Shown in pieces: positions 11,944-24,400 of a stretch of 64,000 bases of DNA. Position numbers and translations under genes: made by a program. Each line of letters opens with the position of its first letter. Positions within the stretch are counted from its first letter, which is position 1. The notes below the pieces were generated by a model. The model ran no database searches and was not told the origin of the DNA. It saw nothing but the letters and a program-made list of their open reading frames with translations. Source of the stretch: Rotaria sp. Silwood1. Lineage: Eukaryota; Rotifera; Eurotatoria; Philodinida; Philodinidae. The stretch is from assembly GCA_905250075.1 (NCBI GenBank), contig CAJNOP010000011.1:620001-684000 (forward strand). Direction: 5' to 3'.

Positions 11944-14088
11944 TTATTCTCCATGTATTATATGTTTTTTTTTATTATGACCATGTTGTTGATGTTTTTT
12001 ATTATTTTGATTATTTATTAATGCCTCCTTAATATATAATTTTTGATCAGGATTTAGTCCATAGGGATAAATAACATCAAATTCAATAATTAAATCTCCA
12101 TATTTATCTGAATCTGTCATTAATGGCATACCATGATCTGGTATACGTTTTTTATATCCAGGCCTAAAAAAAATAAATGTCTATCAAAAAAATATAATGA
12201 CTCTTGATAGTTTTGCAATAACTCAACAATGAAAAGAGTTAGAGAACTGTGGTTTTCATCATTCAAGAGAAAAGAATCAGGAATATCAAAGTATATAGAA
12301 ATTTAATTAGTCAGTAATTGACTACTCAGATGAATTATTGACGAAGATTTTCGAAAAACGATATTCTGATATTATTTCTCTTTCAATCTAAATAAATCCG
12401 ACATTCTTGGCTAGTTCTATTCAAGAGTAATAAAACTTTTGTAAAACTCACCATTTCAGTCGATTGATCTGTGATTATCAGAAAAATTCGCTAAACATGA
12501 GTGATTCACCATGCTAAGTCGAATGATGATATTCGTTTTTAGTATCGAAATGAACTGATACTATTATCTCAATATTTCCGAAATATTAACCTCTTTGTTA
12601 TATGTAGACTAACGGTGGAAATTCAGAGACTATAGAGATAATAATGCCAGATAATTTCAAATCTAGAAATAAATATTTTCCATTCTAGGAATAATCTTAT
12701 AACTTTCGAATGGAACTAGTTAGGAATGCCGATCGTGTATAGATCAAAAGAGAAATAGTTTCAGAATATCATTTCCGAAAAAGCTCTACCAAGAATTATT
12801 CATGTAATTGAACAATTGCTGAAAAATCGAATTTCAATATATTTTGAGAGGTCTAGATATTCTTTCTTCAATGGTAAAAATCGTACCTTCCTCATTCTTC
12901 TGATTCTTGAGTCATCACAAAAATATCCATAGCCATTATATTTTTGCATGGACATTAGTTTCTTTATTTTATTTTTTTTTTTGTTACATAATTTCATTTT
13001 CTTACCTAACAATTTCATTAATTGGTATATCAAGTAATCGTCCATCAAGATGTTCAATATGTAATGTAATACCAATTAATGCATGTCCTAAACTAATTTT
13101 AGCTGTATAAATAAGATCTATATTTTCACGATGAAAAGTCGGATGTGGTTTATCTTTGACAGTAAAAATAAGATCTGACGGAATATTATTTGGACCTTGA
13201 TCACCTTCACCTTCAAACATTATTTTTGTACCTGGTAACCAACCACGTTTAACAGTAATTGAAAGAATTTTTTCACGAATACTTGATGTTATACCATCAT
13301 CATTTAATGCCTTTAAAAAAGAAACAAGAACATGAAATTCATATTAAAATTTAGAATAAATCGAAAAATTTTATTGTTTTTCTTACTCTTCGACTTATTT
13401 TAATTTTTTTTATTGCACCATGATAACAATCTTCAAGTGAAAGTAAAAGATCACGTATTATTGGTGAATCTTTTTTTATACGACCACGACCATCTATTCC
13501 ACCAAAACTTAACGTTCGATCTTGTTCAGCATTTGTATAAAATTCTAAATAAAAAAATTCAATTTTTTTTTTTTTTTGAATAAAATTTTCTCTTCATTTT
13601 TGCCTGCAAATGGATTATCACCACCAAAAAAATCTCGAAATATTTTTTCAGCATTTCCATGAAATACATAACCTTCACTCCATTCATGTTCTGGTCCTTA
13701 AATTAAATCGTATATATATTTTATTCTATAACTTAAATCATATTTAACCTATTGGTACACCATTTTTTAAACCTTCACTACCATATTGATCATAAATAGC
13801 TCGTCTTTTATCTTAATTAAAATAAAACAAAAAATGAATATATTTATTAAGTTCAATACATACGATCACTTAATACATCATATGCTTCAGCAAGATCATT
13901 AAATTTATAAACTGCATTATGATCATCAATATTTTTAAGTGGATGAATTTTAAGTGCTAATCGACGATAACTATATATAAATAAGAATAATTTACAAGAA
14001 TCTATCATTTTATTTCTTACGCTGATTTAATTTCACTATCTTTAGCAATTCGAGTTATTTGAAGAATTTGATAATAATCTTTTCCCAT
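11944..14088 (-). CDS. DNAJB13: DNAJB13-like type II J-domain co-chaperone
   Basis: About 330 residues in seven exons, ATG at 14086-14088 ([11 protein letters not shown]), stop at 11944. Exons: 14021-14088, about 13862-13972, 13749-13813, 13604-13696, 13388-13544, 13008-13310 and 11944-12164. The J domain (residues 1-70) has the expected helices, but the catalytic H-P-D is H-P-L (K-I-H-P-L-K), exactly the substitution known in DNAJB13. A short linker follows, then the DnaJ C-terminal substrate-binding domains, with [17 protein letters not shown] and I-P-I-N-E-I. DNAJB13 sits in radial spokes of motile cilia and in sperm flagella; rotifers have abundant motile cilia, which fits. Loss of HPD means it probably does not stimulate Hsp70. 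The intron at about 13545-13603 has a GC donor. Exons 6 and 7 are separated by a 0.84-kb intron with no visible gene. Confidence 0.92.
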
Positions 14089-15694
14089 TTTAAGTCTTTT
14101 TGTTTGTGAATACAATGATTTACTTAAATACGTTCGTTTTCCTTAGTAGAAGAAAATTCTTTTTATTTTTTTTGCCATAATTATCTACTTTTACATAGCA
14201 ACTGCTTCTATTGTTATATATATATGAGTTATAAGCGACATCCATATTGGATTTAGTTTTTAGAATCAATAAATATTTATCTATAGAGAGAAAAATAAAA
14301 CTTGTGATATAGAATTGACAAATTTAAGTTTTTTTTTTTTCTAGAGAAGAATCTAATCTATTTTAAAAGTAATTTTAATTATAGAATTAAATCATGAAAA
14401 TTTTCATAATAATTCATAAAGATATCAAATAACAATTTCTATGAATAAGAAGCATCATTTCATTGATATATTTTTAATCAAATATATTATTCATATATAA
14501 GAATGATAGAGAAAATTTTCAGCTTAAAAAACTAGGAATCATTCAAAAGTAAATTTACTAATGAAAGATATTTCAATTTCGAAAATAAAGAATTATAATC
14601 AATGAACATCAATGAAGGACTGATATTATTCTATTTCATAGATGACAAATGAAAAATGAGTTGTTGATTCTTTAATCTTTAAGTCGTTTTCTTTTTCTTT
14701 TTTTCTTCTCGTTATTTTGTTTCTTAAGGTCAAACAAGAAATTATGTTTGTAAGCAGAATAAGAACAACTTCTACAGGGCAAAACAGTCTCATACAATAT
14801 TGATTGGTTATTAGTGAGTATTTATATAATCTAGTTAATCAGATAGTTCGATATTACTGAAATGAAATTCGAATTCGCACTATAATTAGTTTTTTTTTTT
14901 TTCATTCTTGACTAATATCTCAATGGTTAGTATAAATGAACGAGAAACAAAAATAGTATTGTTCTCACGAGATACAAAAAGAGACGATATTAGTTTTATA
15001 ATAATTGTGCTCTAGAACTCTAGATTTATTTTGAAGACATGAAATCATCATTGTTTTTTCATCGTACATCCGTTCATTAATCATAACATTAAAAAATTCA
15101 TCATCGGAAATCACTTTCTTCCTTAGAGAAAAATTATTTTTTCTTTGGCAAATGAATAAAACAATGATTAGTATTGATTACAATCTGACAAAACATCTAG
15201 TGACATCTGATTTTTCATTAATAATAATTTTCTAGAATATTAAATATAATCATATGAACATTTATTGTTTATATGTAATCATAAAAATAAAAATAAAATA
15301 TTAATTAATTTGACATATGATATCTAATGATCATCAATACAAAACAGAGACTATTCACATAGTTAATGGCGCTTAACAACGGACGCTGATTCGTTCTTTT
15401 TCTTTTCTTTTTCTTGTTTCCCTACAACAGAACTATAGAAATCGATTAAAAATAATTTGATTGTTTTAATATAAACGTTTCTTTTTTTTTTTTCTTTTGT
15501 TTCATTTAGGTAGATATCACTTTTTCTTATTATTTTAATCGACATTATCAAATTATTTTATTATTTATTTTAGTCTTTCTCTTTCCTTCTCTTCTTTTGC
15601 CTATGAATTTCCTAAATAACCAATTATTTATTAAATAAAACAAAAAAAGAAAAAAATTAAATCAAGAAATTTTTTTTTTTCTCAATAAAAACCA
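14089..15694. other. Divergent intergenic region DNAJB13/CDC14
   Basis: A 1.6-kb spacer between two genes transcribed away from each other, so it should contain both promoters. It is AT-rich with poly-T tracts. No conserved motif or additional gene could be supported. Confidence 0.45.
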
Positions 15695-18600
15695 ATGATC
15701 GATGGCAATGGTGGAGGTGGTGGTAGCGAAACCGACATTATCGGTAGCGCATCCGAAATATTCAAAGATCGTCTTTATTTTGCTACATTACGAATAAAAC
15801 CTAAATCAACTGCAAATACACATTATTTTTCTATTGATGATGAATTTGTTTATGAAAAGTAACAAAAAAAAAAAAAAATTCATATTTCAAAAATAAAACT
15901 ATTTTTCTTTTTAAGTTTTTATGCTGATTTTGGTCCACTTAATTTGGCTGTAGTTCATCGATATTGTACAAAACTAAATAAAAAATTAAATGTAAAAAAA
16001 AAAATGTTTTTCACGATTAATCTTTGATTGATTTTTCTTTTGCTTTTAGAATTCTACTTTAGCACATAAACGAATTATTCATTATACAACATTTGATCCA
16101 AAGAAACGAGCTAATGCAGCTTTTCTTATTGCTACTTATTCAGTAAAAATTAATTTAAAAAAAAAAAAAACAAATACGAATTTTATTTTTGATTATTTAT
16201 AGATCATTTATTTAAAACGAACGCCCGAAGATGCATATAAACCATTAGTAAGTGGTATAAATGCTGCCCATCCATTTTTACCATTTCGAGATGCATCACT
16301 TGGTTCATCATCATATAATCTTACCTTACTTGATACATTACAAGGTTTTTACAAGGTTAATAACCGTCTCATTTGTTCTTGAAAGGTTATATGTATTAAT
16401 TACCTTTTTATTTCACTCTTAGGCAATGCTTCATGGGTTTTTTGATTTCGAAAATTTTGACCTAGATGAATATGAACATTATGAAGTAAAAACTAACCAT
16501 TAAAATAAAGAGGAAATCGTTCTTTTTTTTTTGGTATATTTTATAGAAAGTTGAAAATGGAGATTTAAATTGGATTGTGCCTCGTAAATTACTTGCTTTT
16601 TCTGGACCACATGCAAAAAGTAAAATAGAAAATGTATGTTGATCAAAAAAAACAAAAAGAAACTTAATTTTTTCTTTTCTTTCAATATTTTTATCTGATG
16701 ACGTAATTTTTTTTTTTTTTCTTAATAATAAAAAAACATAGGGTTATCCATTACATGCACCTGAAGCATATTTTACTTATTTTCGTAAACGTAATGTATC
16801 AACAATTGTACGTTTAAATAAAAAAATATATGATTCTAAACGATTTATTGATGCGGGTTTTGATCATTATGAATTATTTTTTAATGATGGTAGTACACCC
16901 AGTGATGCAATTACATTAAAATTTTTAAATATTGTTGAACAAGCAAAAGGTGCTGTTGCCGTTCATTGTAAAGGTAAGACGATGAAATAATAAAGAAAAA
17001 AATACAAACAAATTTTTAATTCAATAAATTATTATATTTAGCGGGTCTTGGTCGAACGGGTACTTTAATTGGAGCATATTTAATGAAACATTATAAATTT
17101 ACAGCAGCTGAAGTAATTGCTTGGTTAAGAATATGTCGACCTGGATCAGTTATTGGACCACAACAAAATTATCTTGAAGAGTATGTGTAGAATTTGATTT
17201 TTAATTAGAAAAAAAAACAACAACTTATTTCCTTTTTTTTTTGTAAAATACAATCTAACAGAGCGAGATCTTCTTAATCTTAGCAAAATTTTTTTTTTTT
17301 TTTCTTTTGTTTTCAAGCGCGACTGAAATGTGTTATTCTTCATTTGTTCTACTTACTAATCCCCATAAATACAGTCGACCTTCGCGAACCCTACCTTTTC
17401 GGTAGTCGATCCCTCCCCCCCGCGCCCCGCTGTCATGAACTCTACCTTTTCAGTAGTGTCGTTCTCCCGTCCTTAAACTTGGTAACCTTGGGATACCCTG
17501 ATGAATAACACCCTATTATAATGTATGAACTTGTTTCTTTATTGCATGTCTCAAGGATTAAGTAAAACAATGGTGAAGAAATGTATCCGGAAATAGAACA
17601 ATCTTTCTGTGATTAACACCAGGGACTACGATCATTTTCGATATTTTAATCCCATCGGGAATGCATTAATAGCTTTTTTTTTCTTTTGTTCTATTTTTAG
17701 AAAGCAAGCATGGCTTTGGTCATTAGGTGATACATATAGAATTAAAGATCGACCACGATATATGTCATATTTTGGTACAAATTCTTCTATGGATACATTT
17801 GCTCATCATCCATTTCGTTATTCAATTGGAGATAATAATAATAATAATACTAATGAAGTTTGTCGTTTCAGATTTGAATTTCATAAAAAAAAAAATAAGA
17901 GAATTTTATTTAGGAAGAGAATGAAGGTGAAATAACACAAGGCGATCGATTAAATGAAATAAAAGCACGTCGTATGCAACATCATCATTCAACACCATCA
18001 CCAACTTGGGTTCCACCAAATACGAATGTAACATCAAGTCTTACGTAAGATCTTTTTTATTTATTTATTTTTTTTGAACTTTCAATGACTAAGATAGTGC
18101 GAAAGGAACCTTTAGCATGTTTAACAAAAAAAAAAAAAAAAAACCAGAAAAACAACTAATCGTTTAGATGTAAATATTGTATTAAAACTTATCAGTCATC
18201 ATTGGCACTTAACAAACATATGAAAAATCAACATTCCGATAAAAATAATCATGCAAATCAACAATTATCGATAAAATGTGAAAAATGTATGAACAACAAA
18301 AAATTTTCAACAAAAAAAGGTCTACAATTGCATCAAATTCGAATGCATGATAACAATAATACTATCGCCATTGGTGATGGTACCAATAGGTACTAGATGA
18401 GTAATTTATAATCGCATGGATGAATTTATCATCTTTGATTGATCATCGAGAAAAAAAAAATACAAATCTATATAAATGATATTAAATTAATTGTTTTCTC
18501 TTTTTTTTTTCTTTCTAAATTTTAATTGCTCGTTAACAGTTTTCTTTTCTTTTCTTGCTCCATAGATGCTTGTAGAGTGATAGTGAACGTGTGATGTGAT

Positions 18601-19777
18601 TTAGATTAAGAAAAATACCTTTTTATAGTCTCGTCGCAAGACCTATATTAACAACATCGATTAGTGATGATGAACAAATGATACCAGTACAAATATATAG
18701 TAGTCGAGTAAATTCGACTCCTATTCATATTCTTGAATCAGATCAACCTATTATAGTTACAACAACACATTTACAAAGGTGTTATCCATTGAATGCACAT
18801 TAAAATTTGCTTTGATTATTTACATATCATTGTTTCTTTTGCTTTTATTTAATCAATTATTCCATTAGCAATTCCTATTTCTGCCTGTTTTACCGGTTAT
18901 ATATATATATATAAATACATATCTATATAATTTTTGCATGAATGGTTTTTTTTTCTTAGATCGAAACAAGATAGCTAAAAAATTGCTTTTAATTCATTTT
19001 CATTTTTCAATAGTTTTTTTTTGTTTAAAAAAAAAAAAAAGAAAAATTTTCTTCTACAGATTCAATCCATCAACAGCATATAAACGTGCTCATACACCAT
19101 TGGCTTCAACAGGCAGTATGCCAGCTCATGTTTCATCAACAATCAATCCATCAACTGGTGTACGTCGTAGTTATGGACCAATGTCAAATACATCTTCCAA
19201 TGTTATATCAAATTCAAATACACGTAAACCTCGTTCTTATATATCATCAGCAACATCAATAATGAAAAAGTAAGATTAAATTATAATTTTTGATTTTTAT
19301 ATTGTTTTAAAATCGAATTATAATCATATTATTATTATTATTAATGAAGCAAGAGAAAATAATTGTAATTGTCAAAAATTAGAACGCCTTAAAACATAAT
19401 ATTTTACACATGAATTCACTTATAAATGAAAGATTTCTATTCACTTAGGATAGAATAAATCTGATATTTATTGACCCAGAAAAATTTAAAAGAAAAGAAT
19501 ATTTTGTTTGACATAAATCTCTTTTTTTTTTGTTTGGAATATTAGTCCAATGTATCCGAGTGGACGTTATATAAGTTCAATAACCAATAATAATAATAAT
19601 AATAATATTGGAACAACATTAACTGTATCTGATAGTGATAATCGTGATCCAATATCATCAGCTATATTAAAAGTTTCATCAAGTCAACAACATCGTGGTA
19701 AATCACAAATGACAAATAATATTTCATTACCTACTCATTCTTATTATACACGATCAAAATCGGTATTTAATTATTAA
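15695..19777 (+). CDS. CDC14: CDC14 dual-specificity phosphatase with C-terminal C2H2 zinc fingers
   Basis: Start [10 protein letters not shown] at 15695; about 14 exons, all phase-consistent. Exons 1-7 follow CDC14 closely: [31 protein letters not shown], the N-terminal pseudophosphatase domain, then the catalytic domain with V-H-C-K-A-G-L-G-R-T-G (Cys nucleophile and Arg both present; the loop is split by an intron at 16974-17040) and [15 protein letters not shown]14 removes phosphate from CDK sites at mitotic exit and in ciliogenesis/DNA repair. After the catalytic domain comes a Ser/Asn-rich tail. Its exon 18168-18389 encodes two C2H2 fingers (C-x2-C-x12-H-x4-H and C-x2-C-x14-H-x4-H), unusual for CDC14. 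Tail exons 18168-18389 and 18629-18778 are both multiples of three with phase-2 ends, so they can be skipped without a frameshift. Tail exons then run 19060-19269 and 19546-19777 to the stop. The tail ends in poly-Asn and Ser-rich sequence. Confidence 0.9.
17375..17480. mobile_element. Pogo/Tigger-like transposon end in CDC14 intron
   Basis: Inside the 0.5-kb CDC14 intron (about 17183-17700) a GC-rich island begins TACAGTCGACCTTCGCGAAC. TA followed by CAGTCGAC is typical of pogo/Tigger-type ends with TA target duplications. Two related stem-loops follow (ctaccttttcggtag and ctaccttttcagtag). No matching opposite end was found, so this looks like a fragment or solo end. Confidence 0.4.
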
Positions 19778-20077
19778 TTGATTATATTTTATTTATATTG
19801 ATTCTTTTTTTTTTTTTTTAATTCTTTTTAAGTCCTATTCCAAATATTAATATGCACTATATGAAAGACAGAGAAAAATAAATGAAAAAGTTGTGTTGTT
19901 GCTCTTCAATGCAATCTCTGACTCTTTCTTCTTTTTTTTTTTTTGTGCCAAATTGCGTGTTTTTTTTTCTTTTTCAATGAGAATTGGTTTGTTTTTCTTC
20001 TATTCGTTTTGTTTTTTTGTTTTCTTTTTTTGTAGTTGCAGGATTCTGTGCTTGAATAATGATGAAAAAAAAAAAAA

Positions 20078-20109
<32 letters not shown>

Positions 20110-21477
20110 CAAGTACTGTCTTTGTCTTTTGTGTGTATGCATTTTTTTTCTTTTTTTGTTAAGCTTATTTACTGATGCTGCTGCTGCTGCTATTATTGAT
20201 GCTTTTTTTTTCTACTACTATATATAAATGGAGTTTTTTCTTTTCTTGTTCTGTATATGTATTCTTATGTAATTTAAACGAAAAATATATATATATATAA
20301 CAAAGAAAGGCGAGAAAAGAAGCCCACCGAAGCAAACAAATTATTATTGATAATTGGATTCATTCTTATTTTTTTTTTTTTTTTGTTTTATATTTAGCTT
20401 GAATAATATGACTAATAAATGATGAGTGTAATATATACAGAGAAAATCTCATGTTTCATTTTTTTAATATAATGAGATTCAATAAGAATAAATGGAAAAC
20501 ATATACAGATTATATATATATAGATAGATAGATACTTGACACTTTATTTAAATACTGAATGATAATGTTTTCTGTTTCATCGAACTTTGCTATCAAATGT
20601 TGTATAAATTTATTCGATCAATTCTTCGGAATGAAAATAAAAACCCTCTTCAATTATGTTGTTTCCTTTGAATACAATCATTATAAGCATCTCGTTATTA
20701 ACACTGGTGATTACAATTTTACTTTCATTCGTCTTCTAATGACATTTTTTCTCGGTTTATTGACAGACTGATGACTTAAGCATTAAGTTAAGTAGTTCAT
20801 CATCATCGTCATTTTCTCTCTCTTATTGCGATTGCTCGCATACAGGAAGTTCTTATTGAGCAACGAAAAAAAAAAAGAGTAAATGCACACATACAGAAAG
20901 ACATGAGGAAAGGCGAGTATGACAGAATTCTCTTGAGTCTTTTTTTTTGACGAGCATTCATCATCATTTTTCTCTTTTTTTTATCCCCATATCAATATAT
21001 TTTTGCAAAATGTTAGCATTCAATGTTATGTATGAAAAAAGAGACGATAAAGAAAAGAAAAAAAAAATGAGAAAAATATATTACTACTAGAATAGAGAGA
21101 AATGTGATGTGGTTTGATGGAAGACGCATAGAACACGAGCGGAAAACAGAGCACGACGATGAGATCCGAGCTGAGAAGCATACTAGACGGAAAAAGTGAG
21201 GGAAACACATCGAGCAACTAAAGCAAACGAACGATACTATTCAAAGACACATGCACACACATACACACGAGTTTGCTAGTTGAACTTGTGAGTATTAGCA
21301 TAGAATAGACGCGAGAGAGAGAGAGAAAAGAACAGAACAAAAAGCAACCAGATAGTACTACTGTGCAATGGCATAAAACGAGAATATGTAATTAATATGA
21401 TTGCAACGTGGCATCACATTACCCGTCATTGTGTCTCCGGTTGTTCGCTCGCCATCCGCCCCTTCTCTCTTCACTGA
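19778..21477. other. CDC14 3' region and upstream region of the active-zone gene
   Basis: A 1.7-kb stretch with extreme homopolymer content (T runs of 10-20 around 19930-20160), a short CTG run near 20175, AT dinucleotide repeats, and a GA/CA-rich segment at 21230-21350 just before the next start codon that may be 5' leader. The open frames seen in it are low-complexity and not credible proteins. Confidence 0.5.
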
Positions 21478-24400
21478 ATGTTAAGTTCATTGAAAAAGTG
21501 GGTGCAAGATGTGACGGTCGATCTTGCTCCTCCATCACCACCATCAGCACCACCACAACCGTCAACATCTTCTCCTTCGTTATTATCGTCATCCTTAAAA
21601 TCAGGACCAGCACATCATTACTATTATTCTACAACACCTTCAAATGATCAACAACAGTATAATGAACGTTTATCAACAACTTCCTCATCAACGATGGGTC
21701 TTTCACGACCGATATCAATGGATAGTGTACGTAGTTCAAAAACAATTCCTACATCAGTGCCACCACCATTAGCATCACCTGTTGAACTTGATTTAAGTCA
21801 TTTAAATCGCGAAGAACAAGAACATATAGCAAATGTATTACGACGAGCTCGAGCTGTCGATGAACAACAATCAACAGTATCACCGGTTATTGTTTCCTCA
21901 ATACAATCACCACCGGTATCAATAGTATCAGCACCATTATCTCCTTCAATATCGTCATCGCCCTCATCAACGACAAGTAGTTTTAATACTGAAAAACCGG
22001 AAAACTATGAACAGAACGATAAAAATGATAATAATGATGTTAATGAAATGTAAGTAGATTATTTTTTTGCATGTTTCATTTGATCTCACGGCATTGAAAT
22101 TTTTAACAAATTTATTTTTGATAATTTCACACATTATCTGACTATTTATCTATATATATGCTATTTTTTTTTTTGTATTAATCATATTGTTAGAAAATGA
22201 TGCATGTCGAACAAAACGATAAAATAGAAATTGTTTCATTTTCTTTTCTTTAGATTTTTATTCTCCAGATGCTTTATAGATCTATAAATCTATATATATA
22301 TATATATGTATTTAATGATCACGCAAATAACTAGAAGCTAATGACAAAAAATAAAAAAAAAAAAAGAAATCTTTCATATTTATACAACAGTCAATTATAA
22401 AAGATTATATAAAAAATAGCACTGCCTAGATTTTTTCTTATCATTCTCATTTTTATTTTTTCATAATGAACAATCAAACGCTGTTTTTCATATGAGAAAA
22501 AAAATCATGTAAAAAAAAAAAAAGCTTTCATTCGATCAATATTAAATCATTGAATATATATATTTTTTTAAATTTTATGATGAATGATTTAGTCTCGACA
22601 TACTCTTTCATTATTTACCATTTTTTTTTTCTATTACTAATAGACGTGAAGATGAAGAATTGCCATTACCTTCACCGGAATCAATATTAACAAGTATTTA
22701 CCGATGTCAAGTGTGTAACAAAAAGCAACAACAAGGAAATACAACGATTTGTCTTCAATGTCAAGAAAATGAAGAAGTTGCTCGATTAACACAAAATAAT
22801 ACTGGGCCTGTAAGTCAATATGTCGTTTTTTAATGCTATTCAAGTACTCCCCAAAAAAAACAAAAATCTTTTTTTTTTTGTTTTTTCTCTATCATTAGCT
22901 CACATCAATAAGAAAATCATCATCTCCTATACCAATGGAATTCAATAAACATGAAGACGATAAAATCTATGATAATATCATGAGAATTGATCAGGAACTA
23001 ATAAAACAAAATTCTCCTACTCATGAGTATGCATATCATATAAGTCATCATAACACAAAAAAAATAAATGATAATCAAAATAAAAAAAAACAAGACCAAG
23101 AAGAAAAACAACAATCTCAAACATCAATCGTTGAATCAAAACTACCAACGACATCATTAGAAACATCCCTATCAAAAAAAACACGAACAAATAATTTAAC
23201 AGAAATAGATGAAAATGATTTTTTTTATCAAGGACCAAGTCCCTATGTAACAGAAATTGATAATAATCTAGTATCAGATCATATTGAAGAACCATCAATA
23301 CCATCATATAAAATTGATGAATATATTGAAGATGATGATAATAATGAACGTGATCATGTCAAAGAATTAGAACAAACTATAGCTAATTTATCACGACATT
23401 TTCCAGTATCATCACAAGAAATTAATAATAATGAAATAAATTCAAATGTAACAAAATTACAACAACCATCAATATTATCTGTTAATAATATTGATATTGA
23501 TTCAATTCTTGAAATGGAAATTGAATCACCATCAACAGATGAAAATTATATTCAATCATCTTCATCTAATTATCCTACAACAATATCATCTCAACATTCT
23601 CATAATATACCTATTACAATACCTATAGTAATTAATAATCGTCGAGGAAGTCTTAGTCGTTCATCTGGTATACGAGAAAATCTAACTGATTTACTTACAA
23701 CAACAAAAAAACAAACAATAGAATCTTATCCTTCAGATCATCGACCATTACAACGTACAGGATCTACACATAGCAAAGTATGATTTTCTTTTTAATTATA
23801 TTTTTAATTCGAAAAAAAACAAAACAAAACAAAAAAAATCCTATAACATGAATAAGATAATAAAATTGACTAGGATTTATAAAGTTCTTCTTCTTTTTTT
23901 TGTTTTTGATGTTATATGTTTGATAAACATATGCTAAAATATTCATTGAATTAATAAAATAACTCTATGAAATGTCTTTCTTTTTTTGTTTTTCATATTA
24001 AAATAACACTTCCGCTCATACTAATGATGCAAGTCATTTTTTTTTTCTTTTAATGAGGATTAGTAAAGATGAAGATTTGTTTCTAAATATAAAAAAAAAA
24101 AAAAAAGAAAAATAGTAATTAGATTTTCTTTTCTATTTAGCGAATGATACCAATACATAGACAAAAACGTAATCTACCATCTGTGCCTTTAATATTGGAT
24201 AATTTACAATTACGTCGAACTAATTCGGAATCTCGATTTTGTCTTCCAGCTGTATCATTACCTATTCAAATATCTAATAGTAATGTAGATGATGAAAGTG
24301 ATTTACTTGAAATAGATATTAACGATCCAATGGGTTCAATGAAGAAAACAGCACGTTCAAAAACTGAATCTGAAATAATTAATAATAATAATTATGATAT

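Noticed and set aside
12800..13110. Short frames on both strands at the DNAJB13 intron boundary
   Set aside because: Overlap the true exon in the wrong frame or lie in the intron; no independent support.
19893..20162. Open frame of mostly Phe codons
   Set aside because: It comes from long T runs; no domain, no splice context.
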